Positions 10,337-19,790 are shown, numbered from the stretch's first letter. The stretch: 64,000 bases of DNA from an uncultured Acinetobacter sp. (GCF_947626835.1 NZ_CANQTS010000011.1:1-64000), one strand, 5' to 3'. Translations and numbers: made by a program. Notes: generated by a model not told the origin, from the sequence alone.

Positions 10337-11068
10337 TTATTTTAAATTACCGGCATGTAAGCCACATTCTTTATGGGTGGCTTCTTCCCACCACCAACGA
10401 CCTTCACGTTCATGTTGGTTAGGGAGTACGGCGCGAGTACACGGTTCACAACCAATTGAGGTAAAACCACGTGCATGCAGTGGATTATATGGAATTTCCA
10501 TTAAACGAATGTAATTCCATACATCACTACTTGACCAATTGGCAAGCGGATTATATTTGATCAGTTGTTTACCGATCCCTGAAAAACCAACATCGGCTTG
10601 CACCACAGGAATATCGTTGCGTGTGCCTGGACTTTGATCTTTACGCTGACCGGTAATCCAACCATCTAACGTGGCGAGTTTTTTACGTAATGGCGCGACT
10701 TTACGTACGCCACAGCACTCTTGATGACCGTCATTAAAGAAGCTAAACATGCCCTTTTGGGTGACAAGTTGTTGTACAGCTTCACTTTCAGGGAAGCAAA
10801 TTTCAATATCAATTTTATAATGTTGGCGTACTGTATCAATAAACTGATAAGTTTCAGGATGCAAACGACCGGTATCTAGGCTAAAGACACGAAACGGTTT
10901 ACCTAAATTGGCAGCCAGATCAATCAATACCACATCTTCTGCACCTGAGAAGGAAATGGCAATGTCGCCTTGCTGGGATAAGGCCAAAGCCATAATCTCA
11001 AGCGGAGACTTTTCTGCATACTCTGCCGCAAGGGCATCTACGAGATCAATGGTCGGGATGGTTGTCAT
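10337..11068 (-). CDS. cysH: Assimilatory APS/PAPS reductase CysH, Fe-S type
   Basis: Reduces adenylylsulfate (or phospho-adenylylsulfate) to sulfite in cysteine biosynthesis. The 243-aa product has the nucleotide-binding [13 protein letters not shown], the [11 protein letters not shown] motif, and two cysteine pairs, C118-C119 (QECCGVRK) and C207/C210 (GCEPCTRA). These pairs ligate a [4Fe-4S] cluster in APS reductases. The catalytic cysteine is C235 in KECGLHAG. Start at ATG 11068 has a good AGGA ribosome site; the longer TTG start lacks one. By family knowledge the cluster points to APS as substrate. Confidence 0.93.
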   Translation of the reverse strand: MTTIPTIDLVDALAAEYAEKSPLEIMALALSQQGDIAISFSGAEDVVLIDLAANLGKPFRVFSLDTGRLHPETYQFIDTVRQHYKIDIEICFPESEAVQQLVTQKGMFSFFNDGHQECCGVRKVAPLRKKLATLDGWITGQRKDQSPGTRNDIPVVQADVGFSGIGKQLIKYNPLANWSSSDVWNYIRLMEIPYNPLHARGFTSIGCEPCTRAVLPNQHEREGRWWWEEATHKECGLHAGNLK

Positions 11069-11248
11069 GAGCGTTCCTGGCAAATAGGCTTGGAGACTTC
11101 AAAACCTATATAACTGAATGAATCAAATATTTTAATGCAATTGAATTTATCTGCTTAGCAGTAAAAATTAAATGCTTATGAAGAAAATAGATTTAAAAAA
11201 AACCTACCGTTATTTAAGCATTACGCTATGATAAGGAGCTTTTTTTAT

Positions 11249-11293
11249 ATGGCTATTTGGGAGAAACCATGGAAATCGTTTGTTTGGATTTAG
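11249..11293 (+). CDS. Possible 14-aa upstream ORF overlapping thrH start
   Basis: An ORF encoding MAIWEKPWKSFVWI with a strong AAGGAG (11233-11238) 10 bases before its ATG. It overlaps the thrH start codon in another frame and stops 22 bases into thrH. It has three tryptophans in 14 codons. Translation is not shown; it may be a leader that couples or modulates thrH translation, or simply chance. Confidence 0.3.
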   Translation: MAIWEKPWKSFVWI

Positions 11294-11886
11294 AAGGGGT
11301 ATTGGTACCGGAAATTTGGATTAACTTTGCCAAAAAAACTGGTATTAAAGAACTTGAAGCGACCACACGTGATATCCCTGACTATGATGTGTTAATGACA
11401 CAGCGTTTAAATATCTTAAAACAACACGGTTTAGGTTTAAATGACATTCAAGCTGTCATTGCCGACATGGGGCCGTTTGAAGGTGCAAAAGAATTTGTGG
11501 AATGGGTAAGCACACATTTCCAATTGATCATTTTATCAGACACATTCTATGAATTTGCGCATCCATTAATGCAGCAATTGGGTTGGCCTACGATTTTCTG
11601 TCATAAATTAGAGACAGATGAAAATGGTATGATCAGCAACTATAAATTACGTCAACCAGATCAAAAACGCCAAGCAGTTAAAGCCTTACATGGTTTAAAT
11701 TTCCGTGTGATTGCGGCAGGCGACTCATATAACGATACTACAATGCTCGGTGAAGCTGATGCAGGTTTCTTATTTGATGCACCAGACAACGTGATTGCAG
11801 AATTTCCACAATTCCCAGCCATTCGTGGTTATGCAGCATTAAAAGAAGCGATTCGTAACGCCTCGGTACGTGATATTCCAGCATAA
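11269..11886 (+). CDS. thrH: Bifunctional phosphoserine phosphatase/homoserine phosphotransferase ThrH
   Basis: HAD-superfamily enzyme that dephosphorylates phosphoserine and can transfer the phosphate to homoserine. The 205-aa product matches Pseudomonas ThrH in length and motif order. Motif I is CLDLEGVLVPEIW, with nucleophile D7 and Glu instead of the second Asp, as usual for ThrH. Motif II is ILSDTFYEF, and the Mg-binding GDSYNDTTM lies near residue 155. The ATG at 11269 is preceded by GGGAGAAACC. It is followed by a strong terminator and is monocistronic. Confidence 0.95.
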   Translation: MEIVCLDLEGVLVPEIWINFAKKTGIKELEATTRDIPDYDVLMTQRLNILKQHGLGLNDIQAVIADMGPFEGAKEFVEWVSTHFQLIILSDTFYEFAHPLMQQLGWPTIFCHKLETDENGMISNYKLRQPDQKRQAVKALHGLNFRVIAAGDSYNDTTMLGEADAGFLFDAPDNVIAEFPQFPAIRGYAALKEAIRNASVRDIPA

Positions 11887-11901
11887 GGAATACCAAAAAA
11901 C

Positions 11902-11927
11902 AGGGCGCTTGATGCGCCCTTTTTTTT
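11902..11927 (+). terminator. Intrinsic terminator of thrH
   Basis: Stem AGGGCGC (11902-11908) with GCGCCCT (11914-11920) and a run of eight T. Confidence 0.9.
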
Positions 11928-13083
11928 AGAATCGATAACCAATTTTCATGCCATAACCTAAAGCATGGTTGTCAGAGAATTCCCCTACCGGTTTACCACC
12001 CGTTTGCGCTGTGGCATCGCCGAGCCAAAAATACTTTACACCGCCTTGAATAAAGTAATGTTCAGCAGGGCTATATTGCGCACCTAAACCGACATTCCAG
12101 TAGCCTTCTGTTGGACCCAATGTGGTAATAGGATTACCTGCACCTGAGTCATAGCCAAGAGCGGCTGTGCCTGACCATTTAGCATTAAATTTACGACCCA
12201 CACCCACATTGGCAGACCATTGATCTTCTGCATAATCAATCAGGTTTTGACGAACATAAGGTGCACCCAATTGGCTAATATTGCCCAATAACTTGGGTTT
12301 TACCGCAAATTGACTCCAGTGTACCCAACGCACATTGGCAAAGGCTAAAGTATCTGCTGCAATACCTGTTTGAAAATCAAGATTAACCGATTGCGGTGTG
12401 GTTGCTTCTACACCTGATGTTAGTGTACTTAAACTTGGGACAGGTAGGGCAGTGGTTTCTTTTGCTGTTGCTTTATGTTCGATTTCTGAACGATAGGTGA
12501 TGGCCGCTTTTAAAGCAATGTCAGGAATTTGGTAAGCAAGACCTGCCACCCAACCAAAAGCTGGTTCTTGATCGACTTTAATACCATAAGTGCCAAGTTT
12601 GCCCACGCCACCATAAGCTGCACCGCGCAATTGAATATCGGCTTCTACCGTTTGCCAAACAGGGCCTGCATACACATTCCAATTTTCATTGGGTTGGTAG
12701 CCCATCAAAGCAGTTAAATTATTGGTACGTACTTCAACTGTGGTGCCTTCAACCCCATTACCAAACATAAAACTGTCAGCGGCATAGGTGGCATCTCCAC
12801 CATAAGGTTGATCATAAAGTAGACCTAAAGACATATGGTCACTCACTTGTACTTTGACCGCGGCAGTCGGGAAGTAATAGTCATCTGCCATATCACTGAC
12901 AGGGCGTTGATCAAGACCTACACCACGTACGCTTGGATCAAGAACTGAAAGTCCAGCTTCTGCATAATTGCCCGGTTGTAAAAATGCTGCAATTGATTGA
13001 CCTGAACGGTCTAATCCGGCTGCCATAGTGCTGAGCGGTAAAGCAGCCATAAATACGGCCATTGACAATGCACGAAGCTTCAT
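11926..13083 (-). CDS. FadL/OmpP1/TodX-family outer membrane protein (copy 1)
   Basis: Outer-membrane beta-barrel channel for long-chain fatty acids or other hydrophobic compounds. The 385-aa precursor starts with a signal peptide (MKLRALSMAVFMAALPLSTMA) and the mature N-terminus AGLDRSGQSIAAFLQPGNYAEAG fits the FadL plug/hatch. It ends with aromatic Phe (KIGYRF), typical of BAM substrates. ATG 13083 was chosen because it opens the signal peptide and follows CAAGG. It is a paralogue of the next gene, sharing LDRSGQSIA, GLTYRSEIEH-like and NVGVGRK motifs. Substrate unknown. Confidence 0.9.
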   Translation of the reverse strand: MKLRALSMAVFMAALPLSTMAAGLDRSGQSIAAFLQPGNYAEAGLSVLDPSVRGVGLDQRPVSDMADDYYFPTAAVKVQVSDHMSLGLLYDQPYGGDATYAADSFMFGNGVEGTTVEVRTNNLTALMGYQPNENWNVYAGPVWQTVEADIQLRGAAYGGVGKLGTYGIKVDQEPAFGWVAGLAYQIPDIALKAAITYRSEIEHKATAKETTALPVPSLSTLTSGVEATTPQSVNLDFQTGIAADTLAFANVRWVHWSQFAVKPKLLGNISQLGAPYVRQNLIDYAEDQWSANVGVGRKFNAKWSGTAALGYDSGAGNPITTLGPTEGYWNVGLGAQYSPAEHYFIQGGVKYFWLGDATAQTGGKPVGEFSDNHALGYGMKIGYRF

Positions 13084-13398
13084 AGCTTTAATCCTTGATA
13101 AAAGCGGTAATTCATTTTGGGTGAAAACTACCACAATTAAAAAAAGAGTAAATACTTTAAAAACTACACACTTTGATGGTGGTTTGGAAATAGAGCTTAA
13201 ATTTAGAGCAAAATATCTATTTTTAAATTTATATTTATATGATTTTGAACAATAAAAATAAACAAGGTGGAATTTTTTAGATAATCAAAGTCTTGCAAAC
13301 TTAACTGTACTAATTTTAAGCAATTAATTTATAAGTGTATAAAAATACCGGATTAAGCATTTGATTAATCCGGTACATAAAAATCTGAATGAAAAAAC
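13084..13398. other. AT-rich intergenic region between fadL paralogues
   Basis: This 315-base stretch has no credible gene. It should contain the promoter of the downstream FadL copy (minus strand, right-hand side of that gene) and, at 13341-13375, the terminator of the upstream copy. No other structure seen. Confidence 0.6.
13341..13375 (-). terminator. Intrinsic terminator of FadL copy 2
   Basis: An 11-bp stem (13346-13356 with 13365-13375) around an 8-base loop, followed on the minus strand by TTTTTATA. Confidence 0.85.
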
Positions 13399-14766
13399 TT
13401 AAAAACGCTGACCGATTCGTAAACCATAGGCCATTGCATCATTGTCAGTAAAATTGCCTGCAGCAGAGTGCGCGCCTGTTTGAGCTTTGGCATCGCCTAA
13501 CCATAAATATTTTACTCCACCTGCAATAAAGGAGCTTGGTGTTGGACTATATTGTACGCCTAAGCCTAAATTCCAAAAACCTTCGGTTGGCCCTAATGTG
13601 GTAACAGGATTACCTGCACCTGAATCCCAACCTACAGAGACATTACCTGCCCATTTGTCATTCATTTTTCGACCTACACCGACGTTGGCAGACCATTGAT
13701 CTTTAGCATAGTCGACTAAGTTAAAACCATCAGGTTTACCAAGGGATGGCAACAAACCACCGGCAAGTTCAGAGAGTTTTCCAAACTGGTGAGGACGCAT
13801 ATAAAAGTCCTCCCAATTGACCCAACGTACATTGGCAAAGGCGACCGTGTCAGCCATGATGCCTGTTTGTAAGTCTAAATTAACCGATTGTGGTGTGGTG
13901 ACTTTACTTTTACCCGGCGCATTTAATTGATTGAGTGTATTTGCATCCAGCACTTTTTGGGCAATCAGCAGTTGCCCCACATTACCCACCAGTGGTAAAT
14001 CTTCGCGTGCAGTAAACTCATGTTCAATTTCAGAGCGATACGTTAATGAGGCCTTTAAGGCAATTTCAGGAATCTGATAAGCAAACCCTGCCAACCAACC
14101 TAAAGCGCTGTCCTCGGGCACATCTAATGCATAGCCATTAAACAAGCTATAGGAATTACCACGTAAATTGACATCAGCTTCTAGAGTTTGATAGACCAAA
14201 CCACCATAGAAGTTCCAATTTGGATTGGGTTGATAACCAACCAACAGGTTTAAATTTTGGGTTTTGACTTCAACAGATGTACCACCCGTGGTTGCATTGT
14301 CTAAGGCAATTGCTATAGGGCGTCCATTGCTATCCACCTGTAGCGGCGTGACGCCATCAGGAGCGAGTGCATTGGGTTGACCTGTGACCACAGGTAAATT
14401 ATTGGTTAAGCCTGTAGCAGGTAGAATGGTATCTGATGTGGTACTGACAAAATTGTTACGTCCTCGATACTCTGCATCTGCACCAAAGGGTTGATCGTAA
14501 ATTAAACCAATGGATAGCTGCTCAGTTGCTTGTAATTTGAGTACAGCATGCGGGAAATAATAATCTCCTGCCATATCACCAGTTGGGTTGCCTGCGACAT
14601 CTTGACCTGACACATTGGGATCTAAAACACTGATGCCTGCTTCAAAATAATTATTCGGTTGTAAAAAACCGGCAATCGATTGACCAGAGCGGTCTAAAGC
14701 CGCAGCAAAGCTTGTCAAAGGCAAACCAACTAAACATAGTGCAACGCTTAATTTTTTTAACAGCAT
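13399..14766 (-). CDS. FadL/OmpP1/TodX-family outer membrane protein (copy 2)
   Basis: A 455-aa FadL-like barrel precursor. The signal peptide is MLLKKLSVALCLVGLPLTSFA, followed by ALDRSGQSIAGFLQPNNYFEAG, and it ends in RIGQRF. It is about 70 residues longer than copy 1. The extra length lies mainly in an extracellular-loop-like insertion near residues 95-165 (rich in Thr, Asn, Gly and Pro) and near residues 265-290. Tandem arrangement and shared motifs indicate duplication with divergence. Each copy has its own intergenic region and terminator. Likely hydrophobic-substrate uptake. Confidence 0.9.
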   Translation of the reverse strand: MLLKKLSVALCLVGLPLTSFAAALDRSGQSIAGFLQPNNYFEAGISVLDPNVSGQDVAGNPTGDMAGDYYFPHAVLKLQATEQLSIGLIYDQPFGADAEYRGRNNFVSTTSDTILPATGLTNNLPVVTGQPNALAPDGVTPLQVDSNGRPIAIALDNATTGGTSVEVKTQNLNLLVGYQPNPNWNFYGGLVYQTLEADVNLRGNSYSLFNGYALDVPEDSALGWLAGFAYQIPEIALKASLTYRSEIEHEFTAREDLPLVGNVGQLLIAQKVLDANTLNQLNAPGKSKVTTPQSVNLDLQTGIMADTVAFANVRWVNWEDFYMRPHQFGKLSELAGGLLPSLGKPDGFNLVDYAKDQWSANVGVGRKMNDKWAGNVSVGWDSGAGNPVTTLGPTEGFWNLGLGVQYSPTPSSFIAGGVKYLWLGDAKAQTGAHSAAGNFTDNDAMAYGLRIGQRF

Positions 14767-14907
14767 ATATTCATTCCTTGTTCTGCAGTCTGAGACTGTC
14801 GTTGTTGTTATTGAAGCTTAACTTCATGATGAAGTGGTTAGTTTTAAACTTAACACAGAACCAAATAGAGTAAATGCTAAAAAATAACTGTTCAGTTCTG
14901 CTGCAAG

Positions 14908-16665
14908 TTAAGCAATATCATCGAGTTCGTAGTCTGACCATTTTTGACTGGCTAATTTTAAGTCAAAATCTAAGTGCTGATGAATTTCTTGTAAATTAAT
15001 TGAGCCACGATCTTCAGGCAGCTGTACCAATAAAGGCAAATGGGTCACGCCATTGTCGCCCACAGGGAAAGCATAGTGACGTTCTTTATCATTAATAGAA
15101 ATTAAAGACTCAAACTCTAAGTAAACAGTTAAGTTTGGATACTGCTTGGGAATACGCACAATATCTAAATAGGCATTTTGGCGGGCATTGAAGGCTTTAT
15201 GTTTAAGTTCTTGAATCTGTTCTTCGGTCTTTTTGGTTGTATTAAACATTTTGCCCAAGAAAGATCGACTGTCTTTATCTAAACTACGCTGTAAGTCTTT
15301 GAGTTGGCGATAATGTTCACGATAGTTATGCAGTGCGTTACGTACCGTGAGATTTAGGCTTTCTAATGGTTTAAGCATCGCTTCATGATAATGCTGCCAA
15401 TCGTCTTGTGACAATAGGGCAAATACTTGGTTGCGGCGTTTTTCATGTAATGCTAAATAGGATTTTAAACGCGCTGCAAATTGATCAGCCTGACTGTCAA
15501 ACATCACTGCGGCTTGGGATTGGAAATCATAGAAATAACCCAAGATATCGCCAATGATTTGGCGCGTGCTCATATACAGATAATCCATTTCGTCAATATG
15601 AGTGGCTTTATGACGTAAGGCCTGTTGCATTGGTTCTAAAATTAAAATCGCCAGTTCTTTTTCAAAGGCAAGCAAGCGTTTTTGTACCACTTTCTCAATC
15701 ACTAAGCCCGAAGCATCTAAGGGTTTGAGCAATAACGGCAATAAGCGTTCACTGTTGATTTGCTCGAGTTGATTAACAAACTCAATGATATGCTGACCAA
15801 TTTGTTTTTCTACGGTCACAATACGCGTCACTTGCCATTGGAAAGTTTCTTGTTGTTGTGTTTGAGTCAAATGTGCTAAATCGAGCACTGCACCGTGTAA
15901 ATAAATATTGTCACTTAAAGCCAAGCGATCTTCAGTTAAAAAACGTCGAATCGAAAAGGGATTGATGTCTTGATCATCACTTTGTGCCAAAGCAAAAATA
16001 TAACGCGATGTTTTAATCACTTCGAGCTGACGTAATTTTTGTTGCTCTTGTAAGAAGACTTGTAGCAGTGGGTGTGGCTGTTGCTTTAGTTGACGCCCAC
16101 GCAGGGTCTTAAAGTAAAAAGTGAGTAATTGTTGTTTTAAAAACACTTCACACACAAAGCATTTAAAAATATCTGTGCTTAAATGACGATGATTAGCAGG
16201 TAATTCAATCTCATTTTTAGCACGAATCACATGAGCTGCAGTATAGATAAAACTTTCACGTAGCTTAATTTTAAGTTGCTGTAAGTTAATGTTTTCTTCT
16301 ACGTTAATTTTATTGAGCTGTGCTAAAACACTTTCTAGATAATTGGCAATTTGAATAGCATCTTGATATTTTTCCAATTCATCTAAGGATTTTAAAATCT
16401 TTTGCGCTAAATTTTTCATGCCGGGATGCACGATACCGTCAACCACATGTTCAAAGTGTGGCAAGGCAGGACAACTAAAACTATTTTTATTGGCATCCCA
16501 TTTAATATTCTTGCGTATCAAAATTTGTCGGTAGATGCGATCGCGTTGTTCAGCATCAATTTGGCTAAACACATGATTTAAGTTATTTTGCCAGTAGATA
16601 TCCAAATGAGGGTCAATTTGCGTGACCACTGATCTTAATTCATAGGGAATATAATCCTGAATCAT
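14908..16665 (-). CDS. Uncharacterised 585-aa, mostly helical protein
   Basis: I do not recognise a family. The product is soluble-looking, with no signal peptide and no TM segment. It is rich in Gln, Leu, Lys and His, and long helical/coiled-coil-like stretches occur through residues 90-520 (for example EEQIQELKHKAFNARQNAYL). An S/K-rich link, RSLDKDSRSFLGKMFNTTKK, lies near 455-480, and the acidic C-terminus SDYELDDIA follows a more beta-like end. It has its own upstream region next to tRNA-Arg and does not overlap a neighbour. Base composition resembles its surroundings. Confidence 0.85.
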   Translation of the reverse strand: MIQDYIPYELRSVVTQIDPHLDIYWQNNLNHVFSQIDAEQRDRIYRQILIRKNIKWDANKNSFSCPALPHFEHVVDGIVHPGMKNLAQKILKSLDELEKYQDAIQIANYLESVLAQLNKINVEENINLQQLKIKLRESFIYTAAHVIRAKNEIELPANHRHLSTDIFKCFVCEVFLKQQLLTFYFKTLRGRQLKQQPHPLLQVFLQEQQKLRQLEVIKTSRYIFALAQSDDQDINPFSIRRFLTEDRLALSDNIYLHGAVLDLAHLTQTQQQETFQWQVTRIVTVEKQIGQHIIEFVNQLEQINSERLLPLLLKPLDASGLVIEKVVQKRLLAFEKELAILILEPMQQALRHKATHIDEMDYLYMSTRQIIGDILGYFYDFQSQAAVMFDSQADQFAARLKSYLALHEKRRNQVFALLSQDDWQHYHEAMLKPLESLNLTVRNALHNYREHYRQLKDLQRSLDKDSRSFLGKMFNTTKKTEEQIQELKHKAFNARQNAYLDIVRIPKQYPNLTVYLEFESLISINDKERHYAFPVGDNGVTHLPLLVQLPEDRGSINLQEIHQHLDFDLKLASQKWSDYELDDIA

Positions 16666-16778
16666 GGGAATTTTTCCTTGTACGCAATCTTATTTTAATT
16701 AAAAACTGCGACAAGGTTAGCATAAAATCTGCTCAGGAACATGCAATCGACATTGGCTTTAAGTCTTATATCTAAAAA

Positions 16779-16854
16779 TGGTGCGCCTTGCGGGAGTCGA
16801 ACCCACGCCGGTCACTTAGGAGGCAACTGCTCTATCCAATTAAGCTAAAGGCGC
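16779..16854 (-). tRNA. tRNA-Arg (anticodon CCT)
   Basis: A full cloverleaf can be folded on the minus strand. The acceptor stem GCGCCTT pairs with AAGGCGC, and the D-arm reads GCTT...GAGC. The anticodon loop is CTCCTAA with anticodon CCT (16818-16820). The T-arm is GTGGG-TTCGACT-CCCGC, discriminator A, and the CCA end is encoded. It reads AGG codons. It follows the permease terminator on the same strand. No integrase or duplicated 3' end is seen nearby. Confidence 0.95.
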
Positions 16855-16885
16855 GCATGCTCAATCTACGTGAATTTTAAGCAAA

Positions 16886-16915
16886 AAAAAAGTTATTGCC
16901 GAAACAATAACTTTT
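16886..16915 (-). terminator. Intrinsic terminator of the amino-acid permease
   Basis: A 12-bp AT-rich stem (16886-16897 with 16904-16915), followed on the minus strand by a run of T. It separates the permease transcript from the tRNA. Confidence 0.8.
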
Positions 16916-16922
16916 TAAAATA

Positions 16923-18353
16923 TTAGGCTTTAGGCTGAGTTTTGAGTAATTTAAACAAAATCAGCATACCAATAATCCAAATCGGTAGCATCAACACCGA
17001 CTCTTTAAAGCCTTGTGTCCACATAATATATAAAATTAAACCAATAAAGCCTAAAACTAAAGCATTACCCAGTGGTGAGAAAAGCGCTGGGAATGAGGTT
17101 TTTTCACCCGCTTTTTTCATGGCTTGAATAAACTTAAAGTGGGTTAAGCTAATCATGGCCCAGTTTAATACCAACGCACCGACCACAATATAAATTAAAT
17201 GACTTAAAGCATCTTCTGGTACAAAATAGTTAAGTAGCACACAGCCAAAGATTAATGCCGCTGAAAACAACACAGCAGGCACTGGTACACCTTGTTTATT
17301 GACTTTGCTAAATAGTTTAGGTGCATTGCCTTGTTGGGCCAAACCAAACAACATACGACTGTTGGCATACATACCACTGTTATACACAGACAAAGCCGCA
17401 GTTAGAATAATAAAGTTGAGCAAATGTGCAGCCCAATCAATGCCCAGTTGGCTAAAGATCATCACAAATGGGCTTTTATCCAAACCACCAAGTTCAAGCT
17501 GATTCCATGGCACCAGTGAGAGTAAAATGGTTAAAGCACCCACGTAGAACACCAAAATACGAAACACTACCTGATTAATGGCTTTAGGAATCGTGGTTTT
17601 AGGGTCTTTGGCTTCAGCGGCAGCCATACCAATCAATTCAATACCACCAAAGGCAAACATTAAAAAGGCCAACATATAAAATAAGCCTTCAAAACCATTG
17701 GGGAAGAAGCCGCCTGCAGTCCAAAGGTTACTAAAGGATGCAGTTGAGTTGGCATCTGCGGTGAGCAGTAAATACACCCCAAAGACAATCATTGAAATCA
17801 CGGCTGTGACTTTAATGATGGAGAGCCAAAACTCTGATTCACCGTAAAACTTCACATTACCTAAATTAATAATAGTAATGACAATGAAAAAGAATAAAAC
17901 CGATGCCCATGCCGGAATATGTGGCCACCAATAGTTAATATACTTAGCAACGGCGGTCAGCTCAGTCATGGCCACTAGAATGTATAACATCCAGTAGTTC
18001 CAACCAGCTAAAAAGCCTGGAAATTTGCCCCAATATTTATAAGCAAAATGACTAAATGAACCTGCCACAGGCTCATGAACAATCATCTCGCCCAATTGGC
18101 GCATAATTAAGAATGCAATAAAGCCACCGATGGCATAGCCCAAAATAATGGACGGACCTGCAGATTGGATGACCTGTGCGGAACCTAAAAATAAGCCAGT
18201 ACCAATTGCGCCGCCCATGGCGATGAGTTGGATATGACGGTTCTTTAAGCCACGCTGAAGTTGCGAAGACTCGTTATTCAAAGTATTCAGCCCGACAATG
18301 GATAAGTCATTTGATTGTAATAGATCGTGTAAGATTCGCCTAGTACGATACAA
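16923..18353 (-). CDS. Amino-acid permease, AroP/PheP type (APC superfamily)
   Basis: Inner-membrane amino-acid:proton symporter with 12 predicted TM helices in 476 aa. The first helix has the APC signature GGAIGTGLFLGSAQVIQSAGPS, preceded by LQRGLKNRHIQLIA, which is typical of the AroP/PheP/GabP cluster. EPVAGSFSHFAYKYWG and FGGIELIGMAAAEAKDPKTTIPKAINQV are also present. The aromatic-permease assignment is by overall similarity; substrate is not proven. The N-terminus is about 30 residues longer than usual before the first helix, so a later start is possible. Divergent from prpF. Confidence 0.85.
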   Translation of the reverse strand: MYRTRRILHDLLQSNDLSIVGLNTLNNESSQLQRGLKNRHIQLIAMGGAIGTGLFLGSAQVIQSAGPSIILGYAIGGFIAFLIMRQLGEMIVHEPVAGSFSHFAYKYWGKFPGFLAGWNYWMLYILVAMTELTAVAKYINYWWPHIPAWASVLFFFIVITIINLGNVKFYGESEFWLSIIKVTAVISMIVFGVYLLLTADANSTASFSNLWTAGGFFPNGFEGLFYMLAFLMFAFGGIELIGMAAAEAKDPKTTIPKAINQVVFRILVFYVGALTILLSLVPWNQLELGGLDKSPFVMIFSQLGIDWAAHLLNFIILTAALSVYNSGMYANSRMLFGLAQQGNAPKLFSKVNKQGVPVPAVLFSAALIFGCVLLNYFVPEDALSHLIYIVVGALVLNWAMISLTHFKFIQAMKKAGEKTSFPALFSPLGNALVLGFIGLILYIMWTQGFKESVLMLPIWIIGMLILFKLLKTQPKA

Positions 18354-18599
18354 ATAATGAATTTTTATTATACATTGTATAAAAAAATATTGGATTTAGG
18401 TTTGTCATAAAAGACAGTTGAATCAATATATTAATTTTATTGAATATCCTTTTACCCCATTCTGCTATTTTGCTGCCAAATACTAAGTGTTGATTTTTTA
18501 TACTTAAGTCATAAGCCAATATTATTTTAAATAAAAGCCAGTATGCTTAAGGCTAAGCCTAAAGTGCTGAACAACAATGATGATAAGGATGAGACAACA

Positions 18600-19790
18600 A
18601 TGACATTTGCACCACAAATCAAGATTGCTGCCACTTATATGCGTGGTGGAACCAGCAAAGGGGTATTTTTTAAGCTTGAAGATTTACCACAAGCGGCACA
18701 AGTACCGGGACGTATTCGTGATCAAATTTTACGACGTGTCATTGGTAGTCCAGACCCTTATGGCAAGCAAATTGATGGCATGGGTGGGGCAACATCAAGT
18801 ACCAGTAAAACTGTTATTGTGGCCAAAAGCGAGCAAGCCGGCCATGATGTGGACTATTTGTTTGGTCAAGTTGCTATTGATCAAGCTTTTGTTGATTGGA
18901 GCGGCAACTGCGGCAACTTAACCGCAGCGGTCGGTGCATTTGCCATTAGCCAAGGTTTAGTGGATGCAAGTAAAATTCCCGAAAATGGGATATGCACAGT
19001 CAAGATTTGGCAAAAAAATATTGGCAAAACCATTGTGGCACATGTCCCAATCACCCAAGGTCAAGTCCAAGAAACGGGTGATTTTGAACTTGATGGCGTC
19101 ACATTTCCTGCCGCAGAAGTACAAATTGAATTTTTAGATCCAGCCGATGATGGTGAGGATGGCGGTGCCATGTTCCCTACAGGCAATTTAGTGGATCAGT
19201 TTGATGTACCAGAGATTGGCACATTTCAAGCCACCTTTATTAATGCTGGTATTCCAACCATTTTTATTAATGCTGAAGATTTAGGCTTTGCAGGCACTGA
19301 ATTACAAGATGCGATTAATGGTAATACAGCAACCTTAGCGCGGTTAGAAACCATTCGTGCCTATGGTGCTAAGTACATGGGCTTAATTCAGGAAGTCAGT
19401 GAAGCAGCACAGCGTCAACATACACCTAAACTGGCTTTTGTAGCCAAGCCTAAACCCTATACAACCTCAAGTGGTAAAGCCTTAAACCCAGAAGATTGTG
19501 ATTTACTGGTACGTGCTTTATCTATGGGTAAATTGCATCATGCCATGATGGGCACTGCTGCGGTTGCTATTGGTACTGCTGCAGCCATCCCAGGTACCTT
19601 AGTCAATTTAGCAGCCGGTGGCGGGGCACGTGAAGCAGTGCGTTTTGGTCATCCATCGGGTACATTGCGCGTAGGTGCACAAGCCATTCAAGAAAATGGA
19701 CAATGGGTGGTTAAAAAAGCGGTGATGAGCCGTAGTGCGCGCGTGCTCATGGAGGGGTGGGTACGTATCCCACAAGATATTCTAGCTTGA
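18600..19790 (+). CDS. prpF: 2-methylaconitate cis-trans isomerase PrpF
   Basis: Isomerises the AcnD product in the methylcitrate pathway of propionate breakdown. The 396-aa product has YMRGGTSKGVFF, SPDPYGKQIDGMGGATSSTSK, VDWSGNCGNLTAAVGAFA and the C-terminal RVGAQAIQENGQW, closely matching Shewanella PrpF as I remember it. ATG 18600 follows AAGGATGAG. An in-frame ATG at 18543 would add 19 hydrophilic residues and is less likely. The rest of the prp operon (prpB, prpC, acnD) is not in this window, so prpF stands alone here. Confidence 0.92.
   Translation: MTFAPQIKIAATYMRGGTSKGVFFKLEDLPQAAQVPGRIRDQILRRVIGSPDPYGKQIDGMGGATSSTSKTVIVAKSEQAGHDVDYLFGQVAIDQAFVDWSGNCGNLTAAVGAFAISQGLVDASKIPENGICTVKIWQKNIGKTIVAHVPITQGQVQETGDFELDGVTFPAAEVQIEFLDPADDGEDGGAMFPTGNLVDQFDVPEIGTFQATFINAGIPTIFINAEDLGFAGTELQDAINGNTATLARLETIRAYGAKYMGLIQEVSEAAQRQHTPKLAFVAKPKPYTTSSGKALNPEDCDLLVRALSMGKLHHAMMGTAAVAIGTAAAIPGTLVNLAAGGGAREAVRFGHPSGTLRVGAQAIQENGQWVVKKAVMSRSARVLMEGWVRIPQDILA

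Noticed and set aside
16779..16854. tRNA-Arg as an integration site
   Set aside because: No integrase, no repeat of the tRNA 3' end and no change in gene character nearby.
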